The notes beneath the pieces are model-generated. The model saw only the letters and a program-made list of their open reading frames with translations. It did not search any database and was not told where the DNA came from. DNA of 64,000 nucleotides from Chitinophagales bacterium (GTDB lineage Bacteria; Bacteroidota; Bacteroidia; Chitinophagales; Chitinophagaceae). The stretch covers positions 124,001 through 188,000 of the forward strand of contig JAFLBN010000008.1 in the NCBI GenBank assembly GCA_017303395.1, written 5' to 3'. Every line of letters starts with the position of its first letter. Positions within the stretch are counted from its first letter, which is position 1. A program made the position numbers and the translations under genes. Shown piece after piece: positions 35,303-43,927 of this stretch.

Positions 35303-37384
35303 ATGAAAAAGTGGGCTATACCCGTAATGGCATTTATGGGAACACAAATCATGTTGTCGTCTTGCGGTGGTGGTAATAATACTGCCGGCAAAACAGACAG
35401 TGCAAAAGTGGTTTCGGGATATGATACCAACTTCAAGGTAGAGGCTGAAGCATTCGCAGACCTGCAGATGTTGCGCTATCAGATACCGGGCTGGGATGAG
35501 CTGAGCCTTCAGCAAAAAGAGCTTTCATACTATCTGTATGAGGCTGCACTTTGCGGACGTGATATTATCTACGACCAGAAGAGTAAGTATGGCATCCTGC
35601 TGCGCAAAACGCTGGAGACAATCTACGGTACTTATAACGGCGATAAGAATGCTGAAGACTGGAAAAAGTTTGAAGTATATGTAGGGCGTTTCTGGTTCAG
35701 CAATGGCAACCACCACCACTATGGCAATGAAAAATTCTTTCCTGAATGTGATGCTGCCTATTTTGCTGCATTGGTAAAAGGTAGTGATACCACACAACTG
35801 CCAAAAGAAGCAGGAGAAAGTACAGATGCCTTTATAGCACGCATCTCTCCCATCATATACGATCCTAAGATTGAACCAAAGCTGGTAGATCTGCGTCCTA
35901 ATATCGATAACATCGCTAACTCTTCAAACAACTTCTACGAGGGTGTAACACAGAAAGAAGTAGAAGCATACTATGCTAAGTTTGATACCAAAGGCAATGC
36001 ACCGTCTTGGGGGCTGAATAGCAAAGTGCTGAAAGAAAATGGCCAGATAGTTGAAAAAACATGGAAAGTTGGCGGCATGTATGATGGTGCCATCAGCAAG
36101 ATTGTAGGCTGGTTGCAAAAAGCCATAGCTGTAGCAGAGAATGCAGAGCAAAAGCAAGCGTTGGAACTACTGGTGAAATATTATCAGACAGGCGACCTGA
36201 AGACTTTTGACGACTACAGCATCGCATGGGTAAAAGACGTAAACTCTCGTATAGATGTAGTGAACGGCTTTATTGAAGTGTACATGGATGCGATAGGCAA
36301 GAAAGGTAGTTTTGAAAGCACCGTATCTATGAAAGATATGGAAGCTACCAAACGCATCAAAGCTATAGCAGACCAGGCGCAATGGTTTGAAGATAATTCT
36401 CCGCTGATGCCTGAGCATAAAAAGAAACAAGTAAAAGGTATCACTGCAAAAGCTATTACGGTAATAGTAGAAAGCGGCGATGCTGCACCAAGCACACCAA
36501 TAGGCATCAACCTGCCGAATGCAGACTGGATACGTAAAGACCACGGTTCTAAGTCTGTATCGCTGAGTAATATCATACATTCATATAATGTGGCAAGCGC
36601 TAAAAGCGGTATGCTGGATGAGTTTGCTATAGACGATGCAACAAAAGCACGTGCTCGTAAATATGGTGCCTTGGCATCTGACCTGCACACAGATATGCAC
36701 GAGTGTATAGGTCACGCTTCAGGACAAATAAATGAAGGTGTGGAAACAACGGATAAGACGCTGAAAAACTATGCATCTTGCCTGGAAGAAGCACGTGCAG
36801 ACCTTGTAGGCCTGTATTATGCACTGGACCAGAAACTGGTAGATATAGGTGTAGCGCCTAGCAAAGAAGTAGGTATGGCAGAGTATGACAGCTATATGAT
36901 GAATGGCCTGATGACACAGTTGACACGCCTGAAGCTGGGCGACCAACTGGAAGAAGCGCACATGCGCAACCGTGCACTGAATGCGCACTGGGTGTATGAA
37001 AAAGGTAAGAAAGATAACGTAGTTGAAATGGTGAAAAAAGATGGCAAGACATACGTGAAAATCAACGACTACGAAAAACTACGTACACTGTTTGGTGAAT
37101 TGCTGCGCGAGATACAACGCATAAAATCTGAAGGTGATTACAAAGCAGGTAAAAATCTGGTAGAGACTTACGGTGTGAAGGTAGATCCTGTATTGCATAA
37201 GGAAATACTGGAACGCTATGCCAAGTTGAACGTAAAACCTTACCGTGGTTTTATACAACCTAAGCTGGTGCCTGTAATGGAAGGTGGTAAAGTGAAAGAT
37301 GTGAAAGTAGAATATCCGGAAAGCTTCTATCAGCAAATGATGGAGTTTGGTAAGAACTACTCGCTGCTGCCGGTGAAGAACTAA
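35303..37384 (+). CDS. Dipeptidyl peptidase III (family M49), lipoprotein form
   Basis: A 693-residue zinc metallopeptidase that removes dipeptides from the N-termini of oligopeptides. The M49 signature HECIGH (in TDMHECIGHASGQ, near residue 466) and the second zinc motif EEARAD (in SCLEEARADLVG) are both intact. The N-terminus is a lipoprotein signal with Cys21 in LSSCGGG, so the enzyme is predicted to be exported and lipid-anchored, unlike the cytosolic eukaryotic enzymes. It probably digests peptides in the periplasm or at the surface. The ATG at 35303 gives the complete signal. A strong terminator follows. Confidence 0.93.
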   Translation: MKKWAIPVMAFMGTQIMLSSCGGGNNTAGKTDSAKVVSGYDTNFKVEAEAFADLQMLRYQIPGWDELSLQQKELSYYLYEAALCGRDIIYDQKSKYGILLRKTLETIYGTYNGDKNAEDWKKFEVYVGRFWFSNGNHHHYGNEKFFPECDAAYFAALVKGSDTTQLPKEAGESTDAFIARISPIIYDPKIEPKLVDLRPNIDNIANSSNNFYEGVTQKEVEAYYAKFDTKGNAPSWGLNSKVLKENGQIVEKTWKVGGMYDGAISKIVGWLQKAIAVAENAEQKQALELLVKYYQTGDLKTFDDYSIAWVKDVNSRIDVVNGFIEVYMDAIGKKGSFESTVSMKDMEATKRIKAIADQAQWFEDNSPLMPEHKKKQVKGITAKAITVIVESGDAAPSTPIGINLPNADWIRKDHGSKSVSLSNIIHSYNVASAKSGMLDEFAIDDATKARARKYGALASDLHTDMHECIGHASGQINEGVETTDKTLKNYASCLEEARADLVGLYYALDQKLVDIGVAPSKEVGMAEYDSYMMNGLMTQLTRLKLGDQLEEAHMRNRALNAHWVYEKGKKDNVVEMVKKDGKTYVKINDYEKLRTLFGELLREIQRIKSEGDYKAGKNLVETYGVKVDPVLHKEILERYAKLNVKPYRGFIQPKLVPVMEGGKVKDVKVEYPESFYQQMMEFGKNYSLLPVKN

Positions 37385-37403
37385 TGAATGGAATGAGTCT
37401 GAT

Positions 37404-37436
37404 AAATAAAGCCCCGATATTATCGGGGCTTTATTT
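37404..37436. terminator. Bidirectional terminator between DPP III and the BlaR-like gene
   Basis: A 15-bp perfect stem (37404-37418 with 37422-37436) with a GC-rich upper half and A/T base, lying between two convergent genes. Confidence 0.9.
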
Positions 37437-37443
37437 ATTCATT

Positions 37444-38880
37444 TTAGTATCGGAGTATTTTACCTTTCTCTATATTTATATTCTTAAAAAAATCGCTATT
37501 ATTAGTCATATATATCACAGGCTTACCTTTCATTGTGGCAGGCTTTGCTGCTAGCTTATCTATAGCTGTGATGATTTTTTTATCAATGTGTTTTTTTAAG
37601 TCTTCTGAAATTGCATTGCCATTTGTGTAAGATTGAAAACCTGCAAAATCGTAGTAAGCAATCTCTCCTTTCTTATTCAATACTACATTATTGATACCTA
37701 CGTTGTATTGACCATCCGGCAGTTTTACAAGCTCATCTTGTATTTCATTAATCACTGCTTGTATTATACTTGCTCCTGATAATGTGCCAATAGTACTTAG
37801 ATCTTTTATAGGATAAAAAGCGCCAGTCTCATCTTTCTCATAATCATACAGTATTTCTTCCCCATTCATTTTTATTGGCCTTGGGTCTCTTTTTCTGATA
37901 AGTATCCTTTCTTTACCAGTAGTAGGATCAGTAACGAACGCGGTATCAATAGGGTATGTTTTCATTGTAAATACATTGCCTTTGTAGGTTACTGTATTCC
38001 CGTCTACCTTTCGCTTATCGTCAGAGAAGGCATTTTTTGTGAAGCATAGCACACATACCAATAATAATGGTATGGCAATCGCACGTTTGCTTTGCGCAAG
38101 TGCAGAGGTTTTTCTGGTCAGCATCATAATTCTGTTTTTTATGGGTGAACGATTAAAAGAATGAGAAAGGGAAGAGGCTGGCGATAGCAAAGCTTGTTCT
38201 ATCAAAAATCTGCCATATTCTGCAGGTGTTTTATCTACGGCGGCATCTGCCTGATATTCGTGTACTACAAGCAGCCTGTTGTGGTATATGTACACCAACG
38301 GATTGAACCAGCATAGTATTTTAGTTAGCTGAAATATTGTAAGGTCTATAAAGTGCAAGGCGTGTCCGTGTTGTTCTTCATGAGAAAGGATCATTCTCAA
38401 TTCATCATTGCTATAGTCTTGCTTGTTGCTGATAAACACATACCTGAATGCTGAAAACGGACTATGCGATTTGCCTGTTTCTATTATAGTCCATACGCCG
38501 TCTTTTGTTTTATCTCCTTTTCTGTAAAGGCGCACAATGGTTAAAACTTCTTTCAGTATTAGCAGCAAGCCAACCACTACGCCTGTTGTATATGCATAAA
38601 ACAGTAGCCTGCCATAGTCTGTAGTTGTTTCGGCTACAGTTGATTGTACAATAGTCTTTTTAACGGCACTCACATTCTCAATAGCAGGTTCGGTCACTTT
38701 GGTGATGTACACAATGTCTGATCCCTGCAGAGACCAAAGTGGTAGTAAGATGCCTGTCAGCAATGTGACAATAAGATATAGCCTGTTGTAGCTATGAAAA
38801 GATTCTTTTCTGAGAAACAGGTCGAAGACCAGCAGGCTGAGTAGCCAGATGGCTGTCATGTTGAGCAGGTACTGTAGCAT
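37444..38880 (-). CDS. BlaR1/MecR1-type M56 membrane metallopeptidase with unusual periplasmic module
   Basis: A 478-residue protein. Membrane helices lie near 6-22, 34-52, 92-112 and 268-286. The M56 zinc motif HEEQH is at 177-181, with the downstream EYQADAA segment supplying the third ligand. In BlaR1/MecR1 a periplasmic sensor triggers this peptidase, leading to destruction of the BlaI repressor. Here the sensor is not a penicillin-binding domain. Residues about 330-478 form a module (PIKMNGEEILYD ... LPDGQYNVGINNVVLNKKGEIAYYD) that recurs in the two small exported proteins encoded just upstream. The gene starts 3 bp after the blaI-type gene and is surely cotranscribed. The signal it senses is unknown. 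Confidence 0.88.
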   Translation of the reverse strand: MLQYLLNMTAIWLLSLLVFDLFLRKESFHSYNRLYLIVTLLTGILLPLWSLQGSDIVYITKVTEPAIENVSAVKKTIVQSTVAETTTDYGRLLFYAYTTGVVVGLLLILKEVLTIVRLYRKGDKTKDGVWTIIETGKSHSPFSAFRYVFISNKQDYSNDELRMILSHEEQHGHALHFIDLTIFQLTKILCWFNPLVYIYHNRLLVVHEYQADAAVDKTPAEYGRFLIEQALLSPASSLSHSFNRSPIKNRIMMLTRKTSALAQSKRAIAIPLLLVCVLCFTKNAFSDDKRKVDGNTVTYKGNVFTMKTYPIDTAFVTDPTTGKERILIRKRDPRPIKMNGEEILYDYEKDETGAFYPIKDLSTIGTLSGASIIQAVINEIQDELVKLPDGQYNVGINNVVLNKKGEIAYYDFAGFQSYTNGNAISEDLKKHIDKKIITAIDKLAAKPATMKGKPVIYMTNNSDFFKNINIEKGKILRY

Positions 38881-38883
38881 AGG

Positions 38884-39267
38884 CTATTTCTTTTTATTGT
38901 TATCGAGCGATTTCAGTAATTCGTTCAATTCTTTCAGTTTCATATCTTCTTTTTCTACCAGAAAGCTAACCAGCTTTTTAGGAGAACCTCCAAAGTATTT
39001 CTCCATCAGGCTTTGTACACCATGTTGTGCATACGCTTCTTTGGTTATGATGGGAAAGTACTCGTACGTTTTGCCATAGGCTTTGTGGTCTACAAAGCCT
39101 TTCTTTTCCAGTATGCGTACAACTGATGATACTGTGCTGTGTGGTATATCAGGATCGCCCAGATGCTCAATGACATCACGCACCAGGCAACGGTCCAGTT
39201 GCCAGATGATTTGCATTACTTCTTCCTCTGCCTTTGTAAGAGATTGTAATGTTGTTTTCCGTTTCAT
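38884..39267 (-). CDS. blaI: BlaI/MecI/CopY-family transcriptional repressor
   Basis: A 127-residue winged-helix repressor. The DNA-binding domain (about 5-80) contains LTKAEEEVMQIIWQL, the recognition helix region HSTVSSVVRILEKKGFV and the wing KTYEYFPI. The C-terminal helix for dimerisation (85-127) ends in a lysine tail. The frame continues upstream to 39300, but the ATG at 39267 gives the standard MKRKTTLQSLT start. It is followed at once by the M56 peptidase gene, the classic BlaI-BlaR arrangement. An inverted repeat directly upstream is the likely operator, implying autoregulation. Confidence 0.93.
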   Translation of the reverse strand: MKRKTTLQSLTKAEEEVMQIIWQLDRCLVRDVIEHLGDPDIPHSTVSSVVRILEKKGFVDHKAYGKTYEYFPIITKEAYAQHGVQSLMEKYFGGSPKKLVSFLVEKEDMKLKELNELLKSLDNNKKK

Positions 39268-39293
39268 AACGTAAATATACGTTACAAAACGTA
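39268..39293. promoter_or_regulatory. Probable BlaI operator overlapping the blaI promoter
   Basis: AACGTA (39268-39273), four bases, TACGTT (39278-39283), then a further AACGTA half at 39288-39293. The array begins one base from the blaI ATG. On the minus strand the centre reads TATATTTA, close to a -7 box. A repressor bound here would block transcription and translation start of blaI-blaR. Confidence 0.6.
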
Positions 39294-39306
39294 AAAACAA
39301 AATATA

Positions 39307-39867
39307 TTATTGTGCAAGTCTCATGTCGGCACTTATATCTATGCGGAAAGGAACTCTTTCACCGTCTATAGTGAGTGGGATAAATTCAATCTCGTTGATT
39401 GCTTTTGCAAACTGCTCGTTGATGGATTGGAATAATTTGTCTGAAAGCAGCACGTCTTTTGATGCGTAAAATACATTGTTACTGAAATATGCCGCTTTGC
39501 CTTCTGCATCAATAACAAGGTCGGGTATTTCGCAAGTGTAGGTGCCTGCAGGTAGTTCGTCTTTTATGTTTTTGAACATGGTACGAATACAATCCTGCAA
39601 CTGTGTTTGTGCAGCTTTGACGATGAAGTTTTTAGCTTCTTTATCGAAATAGAGTGCAGTGCCGTTAAGGCTTATGGGTGTTGGCGGATGCGTAATGGTC
39701 CGTTGTTCTTGTTTGTAGGTCTGCGGATTGATGACAGCAATTGTATCTGCACGTTGTTGCACTACCTCTATTGTATTCCCTTTGCGCACTACTTTCACTG
39801 TATCGGCCTCTGCTGCAAAGAGCAGGGAGTGACAGATGCAAAACAATATGGTAAAGAGATTTTTCAA
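39307..39867 (-). CDS. Small exported protein sharing the BlaR-like C-terminal module
   Basis: A 186-residue protein with a signal peptide (1-18, cut near FAA). Residues about 65-186 carry the same module as the BlaR-like protein: PISLNGTALYFD, a helical stretch, LPAGTYTCEIPDLVIDAEGKAAYF, another helix-rich stretch, and a final strand with IDGERV. No membrane helix follows the signal, so it is periplasmic or secreted. The start is a TTG at 39867, 4 bp after the stop of the related upstream gene, with no in-frame ATG nearby. The two genes look like a translationally linked pair. Function unknown; a ligand or decoy for the sensor is one hypothesis. Confidence 0.75.
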   Translation of the reverse strand: MKNLFTILFCICHSLLFAAEADTVKVVRKGNTIEVVQQRADTIAVINPQTYKQEQRTITHPPTPISLNGTALYFDKEAKNFIVKAAQTQLQDCIRTMFKNIKDELPAGTYTCEIPDLVIDAEGKAAYFSNNVFYASKDVLLSDKLFQSINEQFAKAINEIEFIPLTIDGERVPFRIDISADMRLAQ

Positions 39868-39871
39868 TAGC

Positions 39872-40483
39872 TTATTTTACTGAGAAGGTAAGTGTATAAT
39901 AATTGTAATAAGCAGTGGCTTTGCCACCAACAATCATAGCGTTGTATGTCAGCGTACCTGCGGTTGCTTTCAGTTTTTCATTTATGTTCTGTTCCAGTTT
40001 TGCTGGTATAATCAGCCTGCCGGGGTGTTGTCTGGTGGTTTCGGTATATCTACGTCTTACAATACCATCGGTTTCGTAGTACACAAGTTCTCCCGCTGCA
40101 TTGATGACCATGTTTTTCATGGTGTAATAATAAGTGCCTTTTGGTAATTGTTTTTTCTCCTTTTTAATAGCGTTGTTCAGCTTTTTCTCTGCAGCTATGT
40201 GTGCGTCAATCCACTGCTGCCAGTTACGCGAGTTATTTACAGTATCATTCTCATCTTTTACGTAGTAAATGGTACTGCCATTCAGCAAGATTGGTTTCTC
40301 CTCACCGTATGCTATTGTTTTGGTTGTGTTGCTATTGGCAATATGGACTGGTTTGCTACCGATAGCAGAAAAGCTAATCACATCGCCTTTGGGGGTAGTG
40401 ATTGTTTTACCCGTGCCGGTATTATCTATCGCATAGCTATTGATGGTAAAGAGCGTAAGTGCTAAAACGATTATCCTCTTCAT
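39872..40483 (-). CDS. Small exported protein, second relative of the BlaR-like module
   Basis: A 203-residue protein with a signal peptide (1-18, cut after SYA). The module covers about 62-203: PILLNGSTIYYVKD, a helix, LPKGTYYYTMKNMVINAAGELVYYE, a variable basic stretch (RRRYTETTRQHPGR) and a C-terminal strand pair. It lies 79 bp downstream of lon on the same strand, beyond the lon terminator, so it probably begins a new transcript. It is followed after 4 bp by its paralogue and then by blaI-blaR. Not recognised as any named family. Confidence 0.75.
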   Translation of the reverse strand: MKRIIVLALTLFTINSYAIDNTGTGKTITTPKGDVISFSAIGSKPVHIANSNTTKTIAYGEEKPILLNGSTIYYVKDENDTVNNSRNWQQWIDAHIAAEKKLNNAIKKEKKQLPKGTYYYTMKNMVINAAGELVYYETDGIVRRRYTETTRQHPGRLIIPAKLEQNINEKLKATAGTLTYNAMIVGGKATAYYNYYTLTFSVK

Positions 40484-40515
40484 AGGGAAGTATTAGTTAT
40501 TAAATATACATATAA

Positions 40516-40543
40516 AAAGGGGATTACAAGTGTAATCCCCTTT
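40516..40543 (-). terminator. Intrinsic terminator after lon
   Basis: A 13-bp perfect stem (40516-40528 and 40531-40543) with a two-base gap. On the minus strand it ends in a run of T, 20 bp past the lon stop. Confidence 0.85.
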
Positions 40544-40562
40544 CATATATCCTTTACAAAGA

Positions 40563-42986
40563 TTATTTCTTAACGAGTGCCAGTTGTATTACTTCGCTCA
40601 TTTCCGTTACATAGTGAAACTTAACGCCTTTGATAAAAGCAGGGTTTATTTCTTCTACGTCTTTTTGGTTTTGTGCACACATAATCACTTCCTTAATACC
40701 CGCGCGTTTAGCTGCCAGTATTTTTTCCTTAATGCCACCTACAGGCAATACTTGTCCGCGTAGTGTTATCTCCCCTGTCATAGCAAGATAAGGTCGTAGT
40801 TTGCGGCCTGTAAAGGCAGAAGTTAGTGCCGATAGCATTGTAACGCCTGCACTTGGACCATCTTTAGGTACGGCGCCTTCCGGTACGTGTATGTGTATAC
40901 TATATTCGTCAAATTTCTCAGGAGCAATATTGTATTCAGCGGCGTGCGCTTTCAGGTAAGAGAGTGCAGTTGATGCACTTTCTTTCATCACATTACCCAG
41001 ATTGCCTGTTAGTGTCAAGCCACCTTTGCCTTTTGAAAGACCTGTTTCAATAAATAGTATATCACCACCTACATATGTCCATGCAAGGCCTACTGCTACA
41101 CCGGCAGGGTGCCCTTTGGTGTATATGTCGTTATTGAAGCGTGGCTTGCCCAGTACTTTTTCTATCTGCTCTACAGATACGGTTGCAGCTACTTTTTCTT
41201 CCATTGCCACTTGTTTGGCAACAGAGCGCATTACACTTGCTATAAGCCTGTCAAGTTCGCGCACGCCCGATTCTCGTGTGTATTCCTGTATCACTTTGTT
41301 CAGTACTTTGTCGCTGAATTTCAGTTGCACTTTGTTGAGGCCGTGTAGCTCTTTCTGCTTCGGTATCAGGTGTTTTTTCGCTATCTCGGTTTTCTCTTCC
41401 ATAGAATAGCCTGTCAGTTGGATGATTTCCAAACGGTCGCGTAGTGCGGGTTGAATATCACTGAGGCTATTGGCTGTAGCTATGAACAGCACTTTCGAGA
41501 GGTCGAACTCCAGCTCCAGATAGTTGTCGTAGAATGTATTGTTTTGTTCCGGGTCCAAAATCTCCAGCAATGCAGAGCTTGGGTCGCCGCGGAAGTCTTT
41601 ACCTATTTTATCTACCTCATCCAGTATGAAAACAGGGTTGGCAGATTTTATTTTGCGCAGCGATTGTATAACACGGCCCGGCATAGCACCGATGTATGTT
41701 TTGCGATGGCCGCGTAGTTCGCTCTCGTCGTGTAGGCCGCCAAGACTAAGGCGCACATATTTTCTGTTGATGGCGTTGGCAATGCTTTTACCAAGCGATG
41801 TTTTACCAATACCCGGAGGGCCTACAAAGCACAATATCGGCGATTTCATATCACCTTTCAGTTTCAGTACTGCCAGATACTCAAGGATACGATCCTTGAT
41901 TTTATCCATACCATAATGGTCGCCATCCAGCACTTTCTGTGCTTTCTTCAGGTCGTAGCTGTCTTCTGTGTAGGTTTCCCATGGCAGGTCCAGCATCAGA
42001 TCCAGATGGTTGTAGATAACCGAATAGTCCGGTGTGCTAGGGTGCATGCGTTGCAGCTTCTCTATATTCTTCTGGAAAAGCTCTTTGGCAGCATCCGTCC
42101 ATTTAACACCTTCTGCACGTTTTATCAAGTCTTGTATCTCACGCTCGTTAGGGTCGCCGCCCAGCTCTTCGCGGATAGACTTCATCTGCTGTTGCAGGAA
42201 GTATTCTCGTTGCTGCTTATCTATATCGGCGCGTGTTTTGTTGGTAATCTCGTTCTTCAGTTCCAGCAACTGCAGTTCAGATTGCAGCAGTTGCAGCAAA
42301 CGTTCGGCACGTGCTTTTACATTGTTTTCCTCCAGTAACGCTTGCTTGTCGCCAAGCTTTGCCTGCAGGTTAGATGCTACAAAGTGCACCAGAAAAGACT
42401 TGTGTTCTATGTTGCGAAGCACTATGCTTGTTTCGCTTGCAGTGTTTGGCGATTGCTGTGCAATGTTTTCAGACTGCTCTTTGATAGATGCTACCAGTGC
42501 CTCGAACTCTGCATCGTCTTGCGGAAAATGATCTTCCAGATATTTGATAGATGCAGTGTAGTATGGTTCGGTTTGCTTGTATTCCTCTATCTCGAAACGC
42601 ATACGCCCCATGATGAATACCGTAGTATTACCATCAGGCATTTTTATCTGCTTCACGATTTTGGCAAGCGTACCTACGCGATATATCTCGCTTGTTTCCG
42701 GGTCTTCTGTGCTACCATCCATCTGAGCAACCACGCCAATCCATTTGCCGTTTTTCTGTGCTTCGGCTATCGCTTTCACAGATTTCTCCCTAGCTACCGT
42801 TATAGGCAACACCACGTTCGGAAATAAAACAGTATTGCGCAGTGCTATCACAGGTATTTCTGTAGGTAGGCTTCCTTTTTCCTGGTCGTCCATCTCATCC
42901 TCGCCCAAGGGTACTATAGGCATAAACTCCACTTCCTGTTCCGATTGCCCCAAAAACATATCCATCATTGATTTCATTGTACTCAT
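40563..42986 (-). CDS. lon: ATP-dependent protease Lon (LonA)
   Basis: An 807-residue AAA+ serine protease. It contains the N-terminal substrate-binding LON domain (about 35-235, starting near [18 protein letters not shown]), a helical linker, the AAA module with Walker [14 protein letters not shown] near 389 and Walker [11 protein letters not shown], and the protease domain with catalytic Ser in DGPSAG near 709 and Lys in [14 protein letters not shown]. Lon degrades misfolded and regulatory proteins in the cytoplasm. An acidic N-terminal extension of about 30 residues precedes the domain. Starts at Met1 (42986) or Met4 are both possible. It is monocistronic, with its own terminator. Confidence 0.96.
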   Translation of the reverse strand: MSTMKSMMDMFLGQSEQEVEFMPIVPLGEDEMDDQEKGSLPTEIPVIALRNTVLFPNVVLPITVAREKSVKAIAEAQKNGKWIGVVAQMDGSTEDPETSEIYRVGTLAKIVKQIKMPDGNTTVFIMGRMRFEIEEYKQTEPYYTASIKYLEDHFPQDDAEFEALVASIKEQSENIAQQSPNTASETSIVLRNIEHKSFLVHFVASNLQAKLGDKQALLEENNVKARAERLLQLLQSELQLLELKNEITNKTRADIDKQQREYFLQQQMKSIREELGGDPNEREIQDLIKRAEGVKWTDAAKELFQKNIEKLQRMHPSTPDYSVIYNHLDLMLDLPWETYTEDSYDLKKAQKVLDGDHYGMDKIKDRILEYLAVLKLKGDMKSPILCFVGPPGIGKTSLGKSIANAINRKYVRLSLGGLHDESELRGHRKTYIGAMPGRVIQSLRKIKSANPVFILDEVDKIGKDFRGDPSSALLEILDPEQNNTFYDNYLELEFDLSKVLFIATANSLSDIQPALRDRLEIIQLTGYSMEEKTEIAKKHLIPKQKELHGLNKVQLKFSDKVLNKVIQEYTRESGVRELDRLIASVMRSVAKQVAMEEKVAATVSVEQIEKVLGKPRFNNDIYTKGHPAGVAVGLAWTYVGGDILFIETGLSKGKGGLTLTGNLGNVMKESASTALSYLKAHAAEYNIAPEKFDEYSIHIHVPEGAVPKDGPSAGVTMLSALTSAFTGRKLRPYLAMTGEITLRGQVLPVGGIKEKILAAKRAGIKEVIMCAQNQKDVEEINPAFIKGVKFHYVTEMSEVIQLALVKK

Positions 42987-43077
42987 GTGCTAGTATGACA
43001 TTATTGCTGCTTTGCATGCAATGCAGCAGGTAAAGATACAAGTCAATACTTATGCCAAAGCCAAATAACCTGCAATT

Positions 43078-43110
43078 TTTGCAGACGGATGCATTTTGAC
43101 CCTATCTTTA
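43078..43110 (+). promoter_or_regulatory. Possible promoter of the barrel protein gene at 43120
   Basis: TTTG at 43078-43081, 21 bp, then TATCTTTA at 43103-43110, one base off TAnnTTTG. The box ends 9 nt before the ATG. Confidence 0.35.
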
Positions 43111-43119
43111 TGGCGTTAA

Positions 43120-43878
43120 ATGAAACATATGAAGTTCAGATACTTAATTGCATCGTTATTGGCAGTGTCTTTGGCAGGCAGTCCATTGTTAATAAATGCA
43201 CAAACAAACACCGAGGTAGAGCTGATAGATGTGAAACCCCGCCCTGTAAAGAAGTTTTACATGAGTAATGCGTTGGATGCAGCCATATTTTCAAGTTCCA
43301 GCCTGCAAAAAGCAGGCAGAAGTAAGCTGAGTACATTGCGATTCAGCTATATTTTGAACTTTGGGTTCAACTTTAATTACGATTTCAACAAGCATTTTGG
43401 TGTGTACACCGGTATTGGCATAAAAAACATTGGGTTTATCGATAAGATTGCTGATAGCACCATCAAGCGTAGAGTATATACAATCGGCGCACCAATAGGT
43501 ATAAAATTCGGCAACCTGAAAAAACGTACTTATGGCTTTATTGGCGGCGGTGTAGATGTGCCTTTCAATTATCGTGAAAAAGGATTTGTGAAGCGTGGCA
43601 AGAAAGATAAATTCAATGAATGGTTCAGTGACAGGACACCTTTAATAATGCCTTATGTATTTGCAGGGGTGTCTTTAGACCCCGGTATTGCATTCAAAGT
43701 GCAATACTACCCAAGCAATTTTATGAATACCTCTTTTGCAGAATACCCCGGCACATCTGCGCTTCCAGTATATCCGTATGCAGGGTATAATGTCAACCTC
43801 ATTATGTTGAGCATCGGTTTTGACATAAGATATACAAAAGCTGGAACCCCGAAATCGGTACTAGTAGCAAAGCAATAA
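43120..43878 (+). CDS. Outer-membrane beta-barrel protein (PorT-like)
   Basis: A 252-residue exported protein with a signal peptide (about 1-27, cut after NAQ or INA). After a short linker the sequence alternates strands and turns typical of an eight-stranded barrel: FSYILNFGFNFNYDFNKHFGVYTGIGIKNIG, AGVSLDPGIAFKVQYYP, VNLIMLSIGFDIRY. It resembles the small PorT/outer-membrane-protein family common in Bacteroidota. No motif points to a specific function. Met1 or Met4 could start the protein. It is divergent from lon and convergent with the thioredoxin gene, with a terminator between. Confidence 0.7.
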   Translation: MKHMKFRYLIASLLAVSLAGSPLLINAQTNTEVELIDVKPRPVKKFYMSNALDAAIFSSSSLQKAGRSKLSTLRFSYILNFGFNFNYDFNKHFGVYTGIGIKNIGFIDKIADSTIKRRVYTIGAPIGIKFGNLKKRTYGFIGGGVDVPFNYREKGFVKRGKKDKFNEWFSDRTPLIMPYVFAGVSLDPGIAFKVQYYPSNFMNTSFAEYPGTSALPVYPYAGYNVNLIMLSIGFDIRYTKAGTPKSVLVAKQ

Positions 43879-43910
43879 AAAAGGGCGGTTAATAACTGCC
43901 CTTTTTTATT
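43874..43910. terminator. Bidirectional terminator between the barrel and TlpA-like genes
   Basis: A 13-bp perfect stem (A-rich base, GGGC top) around an 11-base loop that can itself pair, with T-runs on both strands. It overlaps the stop codon region of the barrel gene. Confidence 0.85.
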
Positions 43911-43927
43911 GATAGTATTGTCAATGG

